64,000 nucleotides of DNA from Eustoma russellianum (lineage: Eukaryota; Streptophyta; Magnoliopsida; Gentianales; Gentianaceae): NCBI GenBank assembly GCA_036186865.1, contig AP025040.1:39431693-39495692 (forward strand), read 5' to 3'. Positions 21,333-32,332 of the stretch are shown one piece after another (position 1 is the stretch's first letter; each line of letters starts with the position of its first letter). The notes under the pieces are model-generated. The model was given only the letters and a program-made list of their open reading frames with translations. It was not told the DNA's origin and made no database searches. The translations under genes were made by a program, and so were the position numbers.

Positions 21333-23807
21333 TCAATATAGCAAAGAACCTATCATAGATCGATACAAGCCATTATCAACGTCTTTACCATGTTCGTCTT
21401 TGTCTAATTTAGTAGTGACACTCATAGGGGTGGGGGATGGTTTCAAATTTTCAAAGTTAAACTTTTTAATCATGTCATTGACATATTTTGCTTGACTTAT
21501 GTGAATCCCTTTACTTGTTTGCTTAATCTGCAAGCCAAGAAAATAATTAAGTTCACCAACCATAGACATTTCAAATTCAGATTTCATGCAATTTTCAAAA
21601 TCTTCGAAAAGTCTATGTGAGGTAGAACCGAAAATAATATCATCAACGTAGATTTGGATAATAAGTAAATCCGATTTATCTTGTTTCAAAAATAGTGTAC
21701 TATCTATAGTACCTCGTTTAAAATCATTTTCTAAAAGGAAAGTAGAAAAACGATCATACCATGCTCTCGGTGCTTGCTTTAGGCCGTATAGTGCCTTCTT
21801 TAGTTTGTACACGTGATCGGGATGTTTCAAATCTTCAAAACCGGGTGGTTGCTTCACGTATACTTCTTCTTGTATAAATCCGTTTAGGAATGCACTTTTT
21901 ACGTCCATTTGATATAATCTGAAATCTTTCATGCAAGCAATAGCAAGTAATAGTCGTATAGCTTCTAAACGTGCTACGGGTGCAAATGTTTCATCATAGT
22001 CAATTCCTTCTTCTTGATTATATCCTTGTGCTACAAGTCTCACTTTATTTCTAACAACCTTTCCTTCTTCATTCATTTTATTCCTAAACACCCACTTTGT
22101 GCCTATTATAGTCTTGTCTTGTGGTCGTGGCACTAAATCCCATACATCGTTTCTAACAAATTGATTAAGTTCATCATGCATGGCATCAATCCAAGAAGAA
22201 TCACTCAAAGCATCATGCACATTTTTGGGCTCAATTTCAGAAATCATAGCATGAAACTCATTTATTTCGTCCGAAGTAATTCTTGTACGTGGTTGCACAC
22301 CATGAGTGAGGTCACCTATGATGAGATCATGTGGGTGATCTCTATGCCATCTTGGTTGATTATTTTCTATGTTATCATGCATTTCTATGTGATCATGCAT
22401 TTCTAGTGTGTCATTCATATCATGCATATCAAATGTACCATCATATTCATTCAACACGAGTTTCAATTCAAAGTCATCGTCATATTCTTTATCTTTATCA
22501 ATCTCACCAAATTCATTGAATTTCACATGAATAGATTCCATGATTTGTCTAGTGAGAGGATCATAACATCTATATGCCTTTGAATTTATAGAATATCCAA
22601 CAAAAATGCACTCAATTGATTTGGATTCAAATTTGTCTAAATTATCTTTTGTATTTAAGACAAAACATTTGCATCCAAACACACGAAAATAGTCAATCTT
22701 AGGCATACGATCATTCAAAATCTCATAAGGCGTCTTGTTTATTTTCTTTCTTATAGATAGGCGATTTACAATATAGCATGCACAATTTACGGCTTCCGCC
22801 CACAGAAATCTAGGCAATTTATTTTCGCATAACATAGTCCTAGCGATTTCTTGTAATGTACGATTCTTTATTTCTACTACTCCATTTAATTGTGGAGTTC
22901 TAGGTGGCGAAAACTCATGCTTGATCCCTTTTTCTTCGCAAAATGAAATCATCTCTTTGTTTTTGAACTCACCGCCTCTATCGCTTCTTATCCTTTTCAC
23001 ATTTACACCGTATTGATTTTCAAGCTGTTTGATTAATTTCGCAATCTCAATGCCACTATCATCCTTATGTGCAAGAAATAAAGTACAAGTGTAACGAGAA
23101 AAATCATCAACAATCACGCATGCATAGTGGCACCCACCAAGGCTTGTAGTGCGACTAGGACCAAACAAATCAATATGTAATAGTTCTAAGACTCTAGTCG
23201 TGCTTATTTCATTTTTAGACTTAAGTGACTCACGTGTTTGTTTGCCTTTTATGCAAGATTCATACAACTGAAAGTTGTCTAAATCAAGCTTAGGCAATCC
23301 TCGTACTAGGTTCTTTCGTTGAAGTTTTTCTAGTGTGGAGATACCAATGTGTCCTAAACGTCTATGCCATAAATTCACATTGGGTTCATTTGACATAAAG
23401 CACTTAACTTTAGCATCTACCACATCATCCAAAGAAAGCGTAAAAATGTTATCTTCTCGTTTTCCTTTTAAAACGGTTTCTCCATTTTTATTTATTATGT
23501 TGCAATAAGGGTGAGTAAAACACACATTAAAACCATTGTCAACAAATTGAGAAATGCTAAGAAGATTGTGGGATAAGTTGCTTACCAAAAAGACGTTGGA
23601 GATTTGGAAAGTGCTTGGATTTCCAATCGTACCTTTTCCGATGATCTTGCCTTCGTTGTTGTCTCCAAAGGTCACGGATCCGCCTTTTGTGACCTTCTTT
23701 AATTTTGTGAACGAGCTCGGGTCACCCGTCATGTGCCTCGAGCATCCACTGTCAAGGAACCACTTAATAGTTGTATCTTTCGATGTGTGGGCTCCCTGAA
23801 TGTGCAA
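21333..23807 (-). pseudogene. Protease-integrase-reverse transcriptase of array interior 1
   Basis: A long pol frame (824 residues). Protease DSG is at residues 19-21; WHRRLGHIG near 147-155 gives the integrase histidines; integrase acidic residues are near 213 (LLHIDLF) and 275 (RIRSDRGGEF), with the glutamate near 312 (NGVVEIKNR). Reverse transcriptase follows with MDVKSAFLNG and YVDDIIFGST. In the zinc module the first cysteine is tyrosine (LYESCIK), unlike element A (LCESC). A TGA at 21333-21335, private to this copy, ends the frame after GSLLY, before the shared TAG. No initiator Met is expected, since pol is made as part of a polyprotein. Confidence 0.88.
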
Positions 23808-24001
23808 AGATGATTTAGGTACCCTTTTAACTTTGGGTCCTTTCGAGTTAGTTAATCACCTCTTGGTAAAAGTACCTTTCGGTACCCATACTTGGGTGAT
23901 CCTTCTCGGTCTATCAAATGGCAAGAATGTGGATGAAGTTGCGATATAGTAGACATGTGGTGTGCACTTTGGGTCTTTGCCCAAGGACTCCTTTATACTC
24001 A

Positions 24002-25774
24002 TTAAATAAAGGACGTTTTTGATATGTCCTTGTGTGTGTGTGTAGTGCGTGGATGATATGAATTTCGTGTATGCATTATTCTTTTCTTTTCATATCTATA
24101 TGGTACAAAGTTATATTTCACATGATATGAAGAAGAAGTGGGGCGTGATGAGGAAAGGGGCGGCTTTTGCGTCATCTTAGACGCCACTTGAGGCTTAGGG
24201 GTGTCTACTTTCTTAGACACCACAAACTTAGTTGGTTTGGTTGATATTTCATTTGTATCAACGTATCCCAAACCTGTTTTGTCGCTGTCATGCTTTTGTG
24301 ATAATATAATGCGATGCAGCATGTTAGACCCCATATCAAACTGTTTCATCATTTTCTCTAAATTGGTATTCCTTGATTTCAAATTTGAAATCTCGGATTT
24401 CATTTCATTATTTTGAGTGGTTAATGATGAAATCTCTGTCTTTAATGCAGTAATGACACATGATGACTCTTTCTTTGAATCGCTTAATTGAGCGACAAGA
24501 TTCTCGTTAGAAGATTCTAACAGCTTCTTGTCTTCAATTAATCGCTTCTTTTCCTTAGCGAGAGTCTTAGTGAATTTATGCAGTTCTAAATACTGACTAA
24601 AAAGATCTTCATAAGAGGGTTCAGAGTCAGAGTCAGAATCAGATGATACCTCATTAGATGCTTTGGATGCAAAACATACTTGTGCAGTCTCTGCTTCGGT
24701 CTCAGTTTCAGAATCCGATGAATCACTCCAGGTGGAGGCCTTTAGAGCACGTTTCCTTTGTTTGGGTTCTGAGACGAGTCTATTTTTGTTCCGCTCCTTG
24801 CCAGGGTATTTATTTGTTTGCTTTTCTTTATTGGGGCAGTCATATGATAAGTGTCCGAGTTTGCCACATTCATAACATTTAACGTCTTTATCATTTGACT
24901 TGTTCTTATTTCTCTTGGATGTAGTACCCTTATTTTTGTTTCTAAATGACCTTCTCATAAATTTTCTAAATCCTTTAGCCAATAGAATTAGGTCATCATT
25001 ATCCGATTCAGAATCACTATCATCTACGTGATCGGAGGAAGGGGAGACGTATTCATTTGATTTAAAAGCAATAGCTTTACCTTGTTTAGATGATTCCGAT
25101 TTCCGTATGGTGAGTTTATTCTCATAAACTTTAAGTGATCCGATTAGTTCTTCCATCTTTATTGACTTAGTTTCCTTGCTTTCTTCTATTGCGGTCACTT
25201 TAGGATCCCATTCGGATGGAAGGCTTCGTAGGACTTTCTGTACCTTTTCCTGCGTGGTAAAAGCTTTACCAAGAGACTCAAGAGAATTGTAGATGTTAGT
25301 CAAACGAAGATCCATATCAACAATAGACTCATTAGGCAATAATTTAAACGACTCAAATATGGACATAAGCAAGTTTATTTTTGACTCTTTTACTTGACTC
25401 GTGCCTTCGTGTTTCATTTCTAGTATCCTCCACATTTCTTGTGCACTCGAACAGTTTGAAACATAACTAGACTCACTTTTACTTAATCCGTTTAGGAGCA
25501 ATTGCATAGCCCTAGCATTCATACTAAGTTTCTTTTTATCGTCACTCCTATATTCTTGTCTCGGTTTAACAACTTCTAATGTGACTCCGTCTACGGTAGA
25601 TAACTTAGATGGGACAAAAGGACCATCTTCAATGATTGACCAAAGATCTATATCTATAGCCATAAGAAAAAGCTTCATTCTAAGTTTCCACTGAATAAAC
25701 GACTCACCGTCAAAAAGTGGAGGCCTTTGGCTCGACATACCTTCTTGTTCGGTTTTGAGATTTGTGGTTGCCAT
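24002..25774 (-). CDS. Gag polyprotein of array interior 1 (retroelement)
   Basis: A 590-residue gag starting at MATTNLKTEQ. Copia gag domain lies at about residues 20-215 (RPPLFDGESFIQWKLRM, then PNESIVDMDLRLTNIYN and VLRSLPSEWDPKVTAIEE). An acidic Ser/Asp tract follows near 248-262, then an intact CCHC knuckle (CYECGKLGHLSYDC, about 300-313) that packages RNA. A coiled coil spans about 400-490, with a basic tail. The frame ends early because a (TG)6 tract at about 24031 shifts it; interior 2 with (TG)7 reads 30 residues further. The 190 bp to pol hold a tail remnant (WVPKG motif) and a shared TGA. Confidence 0.85.
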   Translation of the reverse strand: MATTNLKTEQEGMSSQRPPLFDGESFIQWKLRMKLFLMAIDIDLWSIIEDGPFVPSKLSTVDGVTLEVVKPRQEYRSDDKKKLSMNARAMQLLLNGLSKSESSYVSNCSSAQEMWRILEMKHEGTSQVKESKINLLMSIFESFKLLPNESIVDMDLRLTNIYNSLESLGKAFTTQEKVQKVLRSLPSEWDPKVTAIEESKETKSIKMEELIGSLKVYENKLTIRKSESSKQGKAIAFKSNEYVSPSSDHVDDSDSESDNDDLILLAKGFRKFMRRSFRNKNKGTTSKRNKNKSNDKDVKCYECGKLGHLSYDCPNKEKQTNKYPGKERNKNRLVSEPKQRKRALKASTWSDSSDSETETEAETAQVCFASKASNEVSSDSDSDSEPSYEDLFSQYLELHKFTKTLAKEKKRLIEDKKLLESSNENLVAQLSDSKKESSCVITALKTEISSLTTQNNEMKSEISNLKSRNTNLEKMMKQFDMGSNMLHRIILSQKHDSDKTGLGYVDTNEISTKPTKFVVSKKVDTPKPQVASKMTQKPPLSSSRPTSSSYHVKYNFVPYRYEKKRIMHTRNSYHPRTTHTHKDISKTSFI

Positions 25775-25814
25775 CTCACTGAATCGTTGGATTCCTTGAA
25801 GTGAGTGTTCCTGC

Positions 25815-25826
25815 GCTCTGATACCA
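25815..25826 (-). promoter_or_regulatory. Primer binding site of interior 1
   Basis: The minus strand reads TGGTATCAGAGC, an exact 12-base complement of the plant initiator Met tRNA 3' end, two bases from LTR2. Confidence 0.92.
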
Positions 25827-25828
25827 CT

Positions 25829-28800
25829 TGTAGGATCTGCAAGGCACCACTAGAAGGGGGGGTTGAATAGGTGGTGCGGAAAGTGTGGTTTTTTTAAAAA
25901 TTTGTTTAAAACTAAACAACTCAACTTCTGAAAACAGATTCTGTTTTCAGGACCAGTTTTAAAACGTTTTTAAAACCAGGTTATAGGTCTCCAAAAATTC
26001 TGAAATTTTGAGAGAACATAGCCTCAGATGTTATGAGGGTCCTCTAAAAATTTCAAATTAAAATTCAACCTTTAACCACTTCAAAAACCGTTGATGATCA
26101 GATTTCGCAAATCTGCCAGAAACGGTAGACGGTTTTCAAAAATTTATTCCTATTTGTGTGTAAGTCCAAATGCTCTGAAAATTTAACCACTAACTCCCTA
26201 TATACTATATTTAAGTGGGTTGAAACAGTTTTGCAAAATTCTTTTAGAAAGTAGGTCAATTACAATCAAAGTCTCAACCTTTGCAAGTCTGAAAATCAGA
26301 CTGCACTAGTCTCCGAACTTTTGATGTTGGATCGACTTATACTTATCCAAAAGGGTTGAAACTTGTGCCAAATTAACCCTAGAACGTGTGACTATGTTTC
26401 TGGAAATTTTTGTAATTTTTGAAAGTCGTTTACTATTATTACGAACGCCAACAAAAAGAGTAGACTGTGCAGTAACAGAAAGTAAATGCTGAAAGTAAAT
26501 GGCACCAAGAATTTTATACTGGTTCGGTTATAAACAACCTACTCCAGTCTTCAAGGAACACCTTCCTTGGTTCACACTAGTCACACACACGCAATACACC
26601 TTACCACAGGTTTGATGGATTTACACACCAACTCCAACCCTTTACAAACCTTGTACGTTGAATACAATATGCACGAACACCACCACCTCGCAAGAATGAA
26701 GATTGATCACACCTTGATCAATCTTTTACAAAGATATGAAATATGTGGTGGTCTATATCAAGCCTATTCAAGATTGAAAAATATGAATACAATAGGCTTT
26801 CAAGAAGAAAGAAAGAAGGAGAATGTAGAACAAGAAGAGGCTAGGCGTTTTTCACTTTGATTTTGCAATGCTTGTGCTTATCTTGTTTTTGCTCAACTTC
26901 TTTCCTTTTAACCTTGTTGCAGCCGTCCCCTATGTGTCCTCCCCCTCTTGAAAATTATCTTCTAAGTCCTTGGGAGAATGTAAGATATCATTGTGACATG
27001 GTCTTGCTTACTTGGCATCTTCTCATTGGATGATCATTTAAGCTTTGCTTACTTGGCACTTCATGATTGGTTGGATGTTGTCATCATTGATGACTTGGAA
27101 AAATCTGAGAATAACACTTAAAACATGTGCCAATATCAATCATAAAATAATTTCCATAAAGCTCAAGATTGTCACATAAATGTTGCAAGACAAAATTCCT
27201 CCCTTACTAAGCAAGAAATCGGCCATTAAGAGTGTATAACATGCTGAATTTTCAGCATGTGACACATGGAGATAAAGTTCAAAATATTACCTTTTTCTTT
27301 GATTTTTCTTTTTAAAATAAATCACCAATTGATGGTAATTATCTAGATCAACTTGGAAATGAAATTTGGTCTCTCACCTGGCCTCATTTTCGGCCATTGT
27401 ACATACTACACATGCTGAAAGATTTCAGCATGTGTGATATTGAAGATATCACTATTTTTGGCTTTGAAAAATATTTAAAATACTTCCATTTCTTCTTCCA
27501 ATCAATCACATAATCTAAGATGATAAAATATGTCACATTAATATACAAAAATCGGCCAGCCATGGTTTAGCATGCTGAAATTTTCAGCATGTGTTATAAG
27601 TGAGACAAAGTTTGAAATCTTACCATTTGTAGCTTCTCTCTTTAATTCACCAACATTGTATAATTGATTCTTGACCAATCAATATGCCAACAAGGCTCCA
27701 AATAAGCTCCATCTCAGCTGTAGGGGCGTTGCATAGAGTATGTGCATGTGCTGAAATTTATTTTTGCTAACTTTGTAAAATAATGCACATTTAATAATAC
27801 ACACATGTTATATTCCAATCAGCCCTTAATTTAATTTTCTAGAACATTTTAAGATGTATAACATATGTAACAAGTTTCTAGATACGTGTCATATGATGTA
27901 CCAAAAACGTTCCATGTGTTGTGTGCGTAGAAAAACCGAATTTTCGATATTTATCGATTACCCGATTTTTCTCTAATTATATTCCAACTTTTTGCACATG
28001 TTATATATATTATGTTACACATAATATATATATAATATATACTTTAAATCTCAGCACTTGGCTGGTCTAAAGTGGCGCCATTTATCATGTGTCAAAATTA
28101 AAATTGGAATCTTCACATTTTGGCCTTAATGTGGGGTGATTTGTGTGTACCAACATGGAAAGTATTTTTGGCTGAAAATATAGTCATGTGCACGAAAATT
28201 TTTAAGAATTTTTGAAGTATAGGGGCTGGCCATTTATTTATGGCAAGTACGTGACACGTTGGCGAAGTTTCGGTATTCGCCCGATACGACAATTTTTGGT
28301 TTAGAACCTTTTAACGTGTCGTATTTAATTTGTCATCGCCATGAATTATATCATATGATATAAGACCTGAATATACTCATAAATATGAGTTAAGTATAGT
28401 GGTGTGACGTTAACGTACGTACATAAAATATATAACGTGTCGGTAGTACGTTGGAATACATGTGCGTGTGCCTTTTTCAAAAAATCTGAAAATATATGTA
28501 TTATATATGTATGTGGCGTGTATATATTAATAAGTGGAGGAGGAGGAGACTTTCCTTCCTTAGCCTTTGTGCCTTTTCCAAATGTGGCTTCCTTTAATGA
28601 ACTACTTAGTTTCATTAACTAAGTACTTCACTTAATGAACTAGTTTAGTTCATTAATGGTGGCACCTGAAAATAGTATAAACACAACAAATGTTTGCCAT
28701 ATGATGTAAGCTTTAACGCTTCATGGCTCGTTAGTCCGGCAACATTATATATAAGCTAAATAAGGCAAGTAATAGCAATGTATCATGCATACATGTGTAT

Positions 28801-28875
28801 ATCATGCACGTTTATGTATATATCATGCATTTAAGTCACTTATTTTGAAATCACTCAAACCCCCTTTTCTCTACA
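25829..28875 (-). repeat. LTR2 of the array (shared, mosaic LTR)
   Basis: A 3,047-bp LTR serving as 5' LTR of interior 1 and 3' LTR of interior 2. From its left edge to about 28030 it carries the bases of LTR4 (CTGCAAGG, AGAGTAGACTG, ATTTTCGGCC, longer ATAT run). From about 28290 to its right edge it carries those of LTR1 (CGATACGACAA, AACGTGTCG, AAGTGGAGG, AATCACTCAAA). A crossover between a right and a left LTR explains this. Confidence 0.9.
26511..26518 (-). promoter_or_regulatory. Probable TATA box of LTR2 (for interior 1)
   Basis: TATAAAAT on the minus strand, preceded by GAACCAG, in a block conserved in every LTR of the family. It is about 690 bp from the primer-site edge. Confidence 0.5.
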
Positions 28876-29063
28876 ATATCCCCCTTTTGATGATTTTCAA
28901 AATAACATATGTACATGATTTAAATGTCATCGCTCCCCCTTCAAACATGCACAAATTTAAAATTTGAATTTCAAATTTCAAATCCGGCTCCCCCTTGATT
29001 TGTGCAATCAGTATCAAGTAGTGTCTCTCTCCCCCTTAAATCATGCTTTCTCTCCCCCTTTAT
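28876..29063 (-). promoter_or_regulatory. Polypurine tract cluster of interior 2
   Basis: Same five-box arrangement as interior 1, directly against LTR2. Confidence 0.78.
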
Positions 29064-29117
29064 TTTGGAAAGTAAATCAAAAGATTCCTGTAAATAAGGA
29101 AAGCAAATCACGTCAAA

Positions 29118-29684
29118 TCAAATCATATCAACCGAAATCATGCCTAATTTAGAACGAAAAGATTCAAATGTGGCTTGATTTAAGGCTTTTGTAAAGATAT
29201 CCGCTACTTGTGCTTCTGTGCGTACGTGATCTATGACGATATCACCATTGTTTACGTGATCACGAAGAAAGTGATAGCGTACTTCTATATGCTTAGCCTT
29301 AGAATGTAACACGGGGTTCTTAGACAAATTAATAGCACTCATACTATCACAATATATAGGAATTCTATTTACGGTAATTCCAAAGTCCGAGAGTTGTTGT
29401 TTTATCCACAACAACTGTGTGCAACAAAGACTAAGTGCCATGTACTCAGCCTCAGTAATGGACAAAGCAACGCTTGCTTGCATTTTGGAAAACCATGAAA
29501 TGAGTGAGTTTCCTATAAATTGGCAAGTCCCACTCACGCTTTTTCTATCTATTTTGCAGCCACCATAATCTGCATCAGTATAAGCATGTAAGTCAAATGT
29601 AGAATCCTTATCGTACCAAATTCCTAAGGTGGACGTGTGCTTAATATAACGGAATATTCTTTTTACCGCATTATAATGAGACAC
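29118..29684 (-). pseudogene. RNase H of array interior 2
   Basis: Nearly identical to the RNase H of interior 1, with one visible difference (SWFSKMQ in place of SWFSKKQ). It lies downstream of the shared TAG at 29697-29699. All family motifs, including YCDSMSAINLSKNP and ADIFTKAL, are kept. Confidence 0.85.
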
Positions 29685-29696
29685 CTTAGGTTGACT

Positions 29697-30884
29697 CTAA
29701 AATCGTGCGCACATGCATACACTAAACATGATATCAGGCCTACTAGCAGTTAAATATAGCAAAGAACCTATCATAGATCGATACAAGCCATTATCAACGT
29801 CTTTATCATGTTCGTCTTTGTCTAATTTAGTAGTGACACTCATAGGGGTGGGGGATGGTTTCAAATTTTCAAAGTTAAACTTTTTAATCATGTCATTGAC
29901 ATATTTTGCTTGACTTATGTGAATCCCTTTACTTGTTTGCTTAATCTGCAAGCCAAGAAAATAATTAAGTTCACCAACCATAGACATTTCAAATTCAGAT
30001 TTCATGCAATTTTCAAAATCTTCGAAAAGTCTATGTGAGGTAGAACCGAAAATAATATCATCAACGTAGATTTGGATAATAAGTAAATCCGATTTATCTT
30101 GTTTCAAAAATAGTGTATTATCTATAGTACCTCGTTTAAAATCATTTTCTAAAAGGAAAGTAGAAAAACGATCATACCATGCTCTCGGTGCTTGCTTTAG
30201 GCCGTATAGTGCCTTCTTTAGTTTGTACACGTGATCGGGATGTTTCAAATCTTCAAAACCGGGTGGTTGCTTCACGTATACTTCTTCTTGTATAAATCCG
30301 TTTAGGAATGCAATTTTTACGTCCATTTGATATAATCTGAAATCTTTCATGCAAGCAATAGCAAGTAATAGTCGTATAGCTTCTAAACGTGCTACAGGTG
30401 CAAATGTTTCATCGTAGTCAATTCCTTCTTCTTGATTATATCCTTGTGCTACAAGTCTCACTTTATTTCTAACAACCTTTCCTTCTTCATTCATTTTATT
30501 CCTAAACACCCACTTTGTGTCTATTATAGTCTTGTCTTGTGGTCGTGGCACTAAATCCCATACATCGTTTCTAACAAATTGATTAAGTTCATCATGCATG
30601 GCATAAATCCAAGAAGAATCACTCAAAGCATCATGCACATTTTTGGGCTCAATTTCAGAAATCATAGCATGAAACTCATTTATTTCGTCCGAAGTAATTC
30701 TTGTACGTGGTCGCACACCATGAGTGAGGTCACCTATGATGAGATCATATGGGTGATCTCTATGCCATCTTGGTTGATTATTTTCTATGTTATCATGCAT
30801 TTCTATGTGATCATGCATTTCTAGTGTGTCATTCATATCATGCATATCAAATGTACCATCATATTCATTCAACACGAGTTTCAA
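29697..30884 (-). pseudogene. Linker and reverse transcriptase of array interior 2
   Basis: This frame carries the acidic Met/His/Asp-rich linker (DMHDMNDTLEMHD), then the reverse transcriptase with TKWVFRNKMNEEG, DYDETFAPVARLEAIR, MDVKIAFLNG (Ser to Ile against the other copies) and YVDDIIFGST. It reads through the position of interior 1's private TGA (SLLYLTASRPDIM) and stops at the shared TAG after CMCARF. IIDTKWVF replaces IIGTKWVF. The upstream integrase is cut off by the TAA at 30912-30914. Confidence 0.87.
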
Positions 30885-30911
30885 TTCAAAGTCATCGTCA
30901 TATTCTTTATC

Positions 30912-32219
30912 TTAATCAATCTCACCAAATTCATTGAATTTCACATGAATAGATTCCATGATTTGTCTAGTGAGAGGATCATAACATCTATATGCCTTTG
31001 AATTTATAGAATATCCAACAAAAATGCACTCAATTGATTTGGATTCAAATTTGTCTAAATTATCTTTTGTATTTAAGACAAAACATTTGCATCCAAACAC
31101 ACGAAAATAGTCAATCTTAGGCATACGATCATTCAAAATCTCATAAGGCGTCTTGTTTATTTTCTTTCTTATAGATAGGCGATTTACAATATAGCATGCA
31201 CAATTTACGGCTTCCGCCCACATAAATCTAGGCAATTTATTTTCGCATAACATAGTCCTAGCGATTTCTTGTAATGTACGATTCTTTATTTCTACTACTC
31301 CATTTAATTGTGGAGTTCTAGGTGGCGAAAACTCATGCTTGATCCCTTTTTCTTCGCAAAATGAAATCATCTCTTTGTTTTTGAACTCACCGCCTCTATC
31401 GCTTCTTATCCTTTTCACATTTACACCGTATTGATTTTCAAGCTGTTTGATTAATTTCGCAATCTCAATGCCACTATCATCCTTATGTGCAAGAAATAAA
31501 GTACAAGTGTAACGAGAAAAATCATCAACAATCACGCATGCATAGTGGCGCCCACCAAGGCTTGTAGTGCGACTAGGACCAAACAAATCAATATGTAATA
31601 GTTCTAAGACTCTAGTCGTGCTTATTTCATTTTTAGACTTAAGTGACTCACGTGTTTGTTTGCCTTTTATGCAAGATTCATACAACTGAAAGTTGTCTAA
31701 ATCAAGCTTAGGCAATCCTCGTACTAGGTTCTTTCGTTGAAGTTTTTCTAGTGTGGAGATACCAATGTGTCCTAAACGTCTATGCCATAAATTCACATTG
31801 GGTTCATTTGACATAAAGCACTTAACTTTAGCGTCTACCACATCATCCAAAGAAAGCGTAAAAATGTTACCTTCTCGTTTTCCTTTTAAAACGGTTTCTC
31901 CATTTTTATTTATTATGTTGCAATAAGGGTGAGTAAAACACACATTAAAACCATTGTCAACAAATTGAGAAATGCTAAGAAGATTGTAGGATAAGTTGCT
32001 TACCAAAAAGACGTTGGAGATTTGGAAAGTGCTTGGATTTCCAATCGTACCTTTTCCGATGATCTTGCCTTTGTTGTTGTCTCCAAAGGTCACGGATCCG
32101 CCTTTTGTGACCTTCTTTAATTTTGTGAACGAGCTCGGGTCACCCGTCATGTGCCTCGAGCATCCACTGTGAAGGAACCACTTAATAGTTGTATCTTTCG
32201 ATGTGTGGGCTCCCTGCAA
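30912..32219 (-). pseudogene. Protease and integrase of array interior 2
   Basis: A 435-residue frame with protease, where the active site reads LHSGCSRHMTG, so the catalytic Asp of DSG is His. The integrase zinc module has WHRRLGHIG and LYESCIK, with the first cysteine lost. The acidic core residues and VVEIKNR glutamate are present. It ends at EIFGEID-type sequence with a copy-specific TAA (AAA to TAA) at 30912-30914. Protease and polyprotein continuity are therefore both lost. Confidence 0.86.
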
Positions 32220-32332
32220 TGTGCAAAGATGATTTAGGTACCCTTTTAACTTTGGGTCCTTTCGAGTTAGTTAATCACATCTTGGTAAAAGTACCTTTCG
32301 GTACCCATACTTGGGTGATCCTTCTCGGTCTA

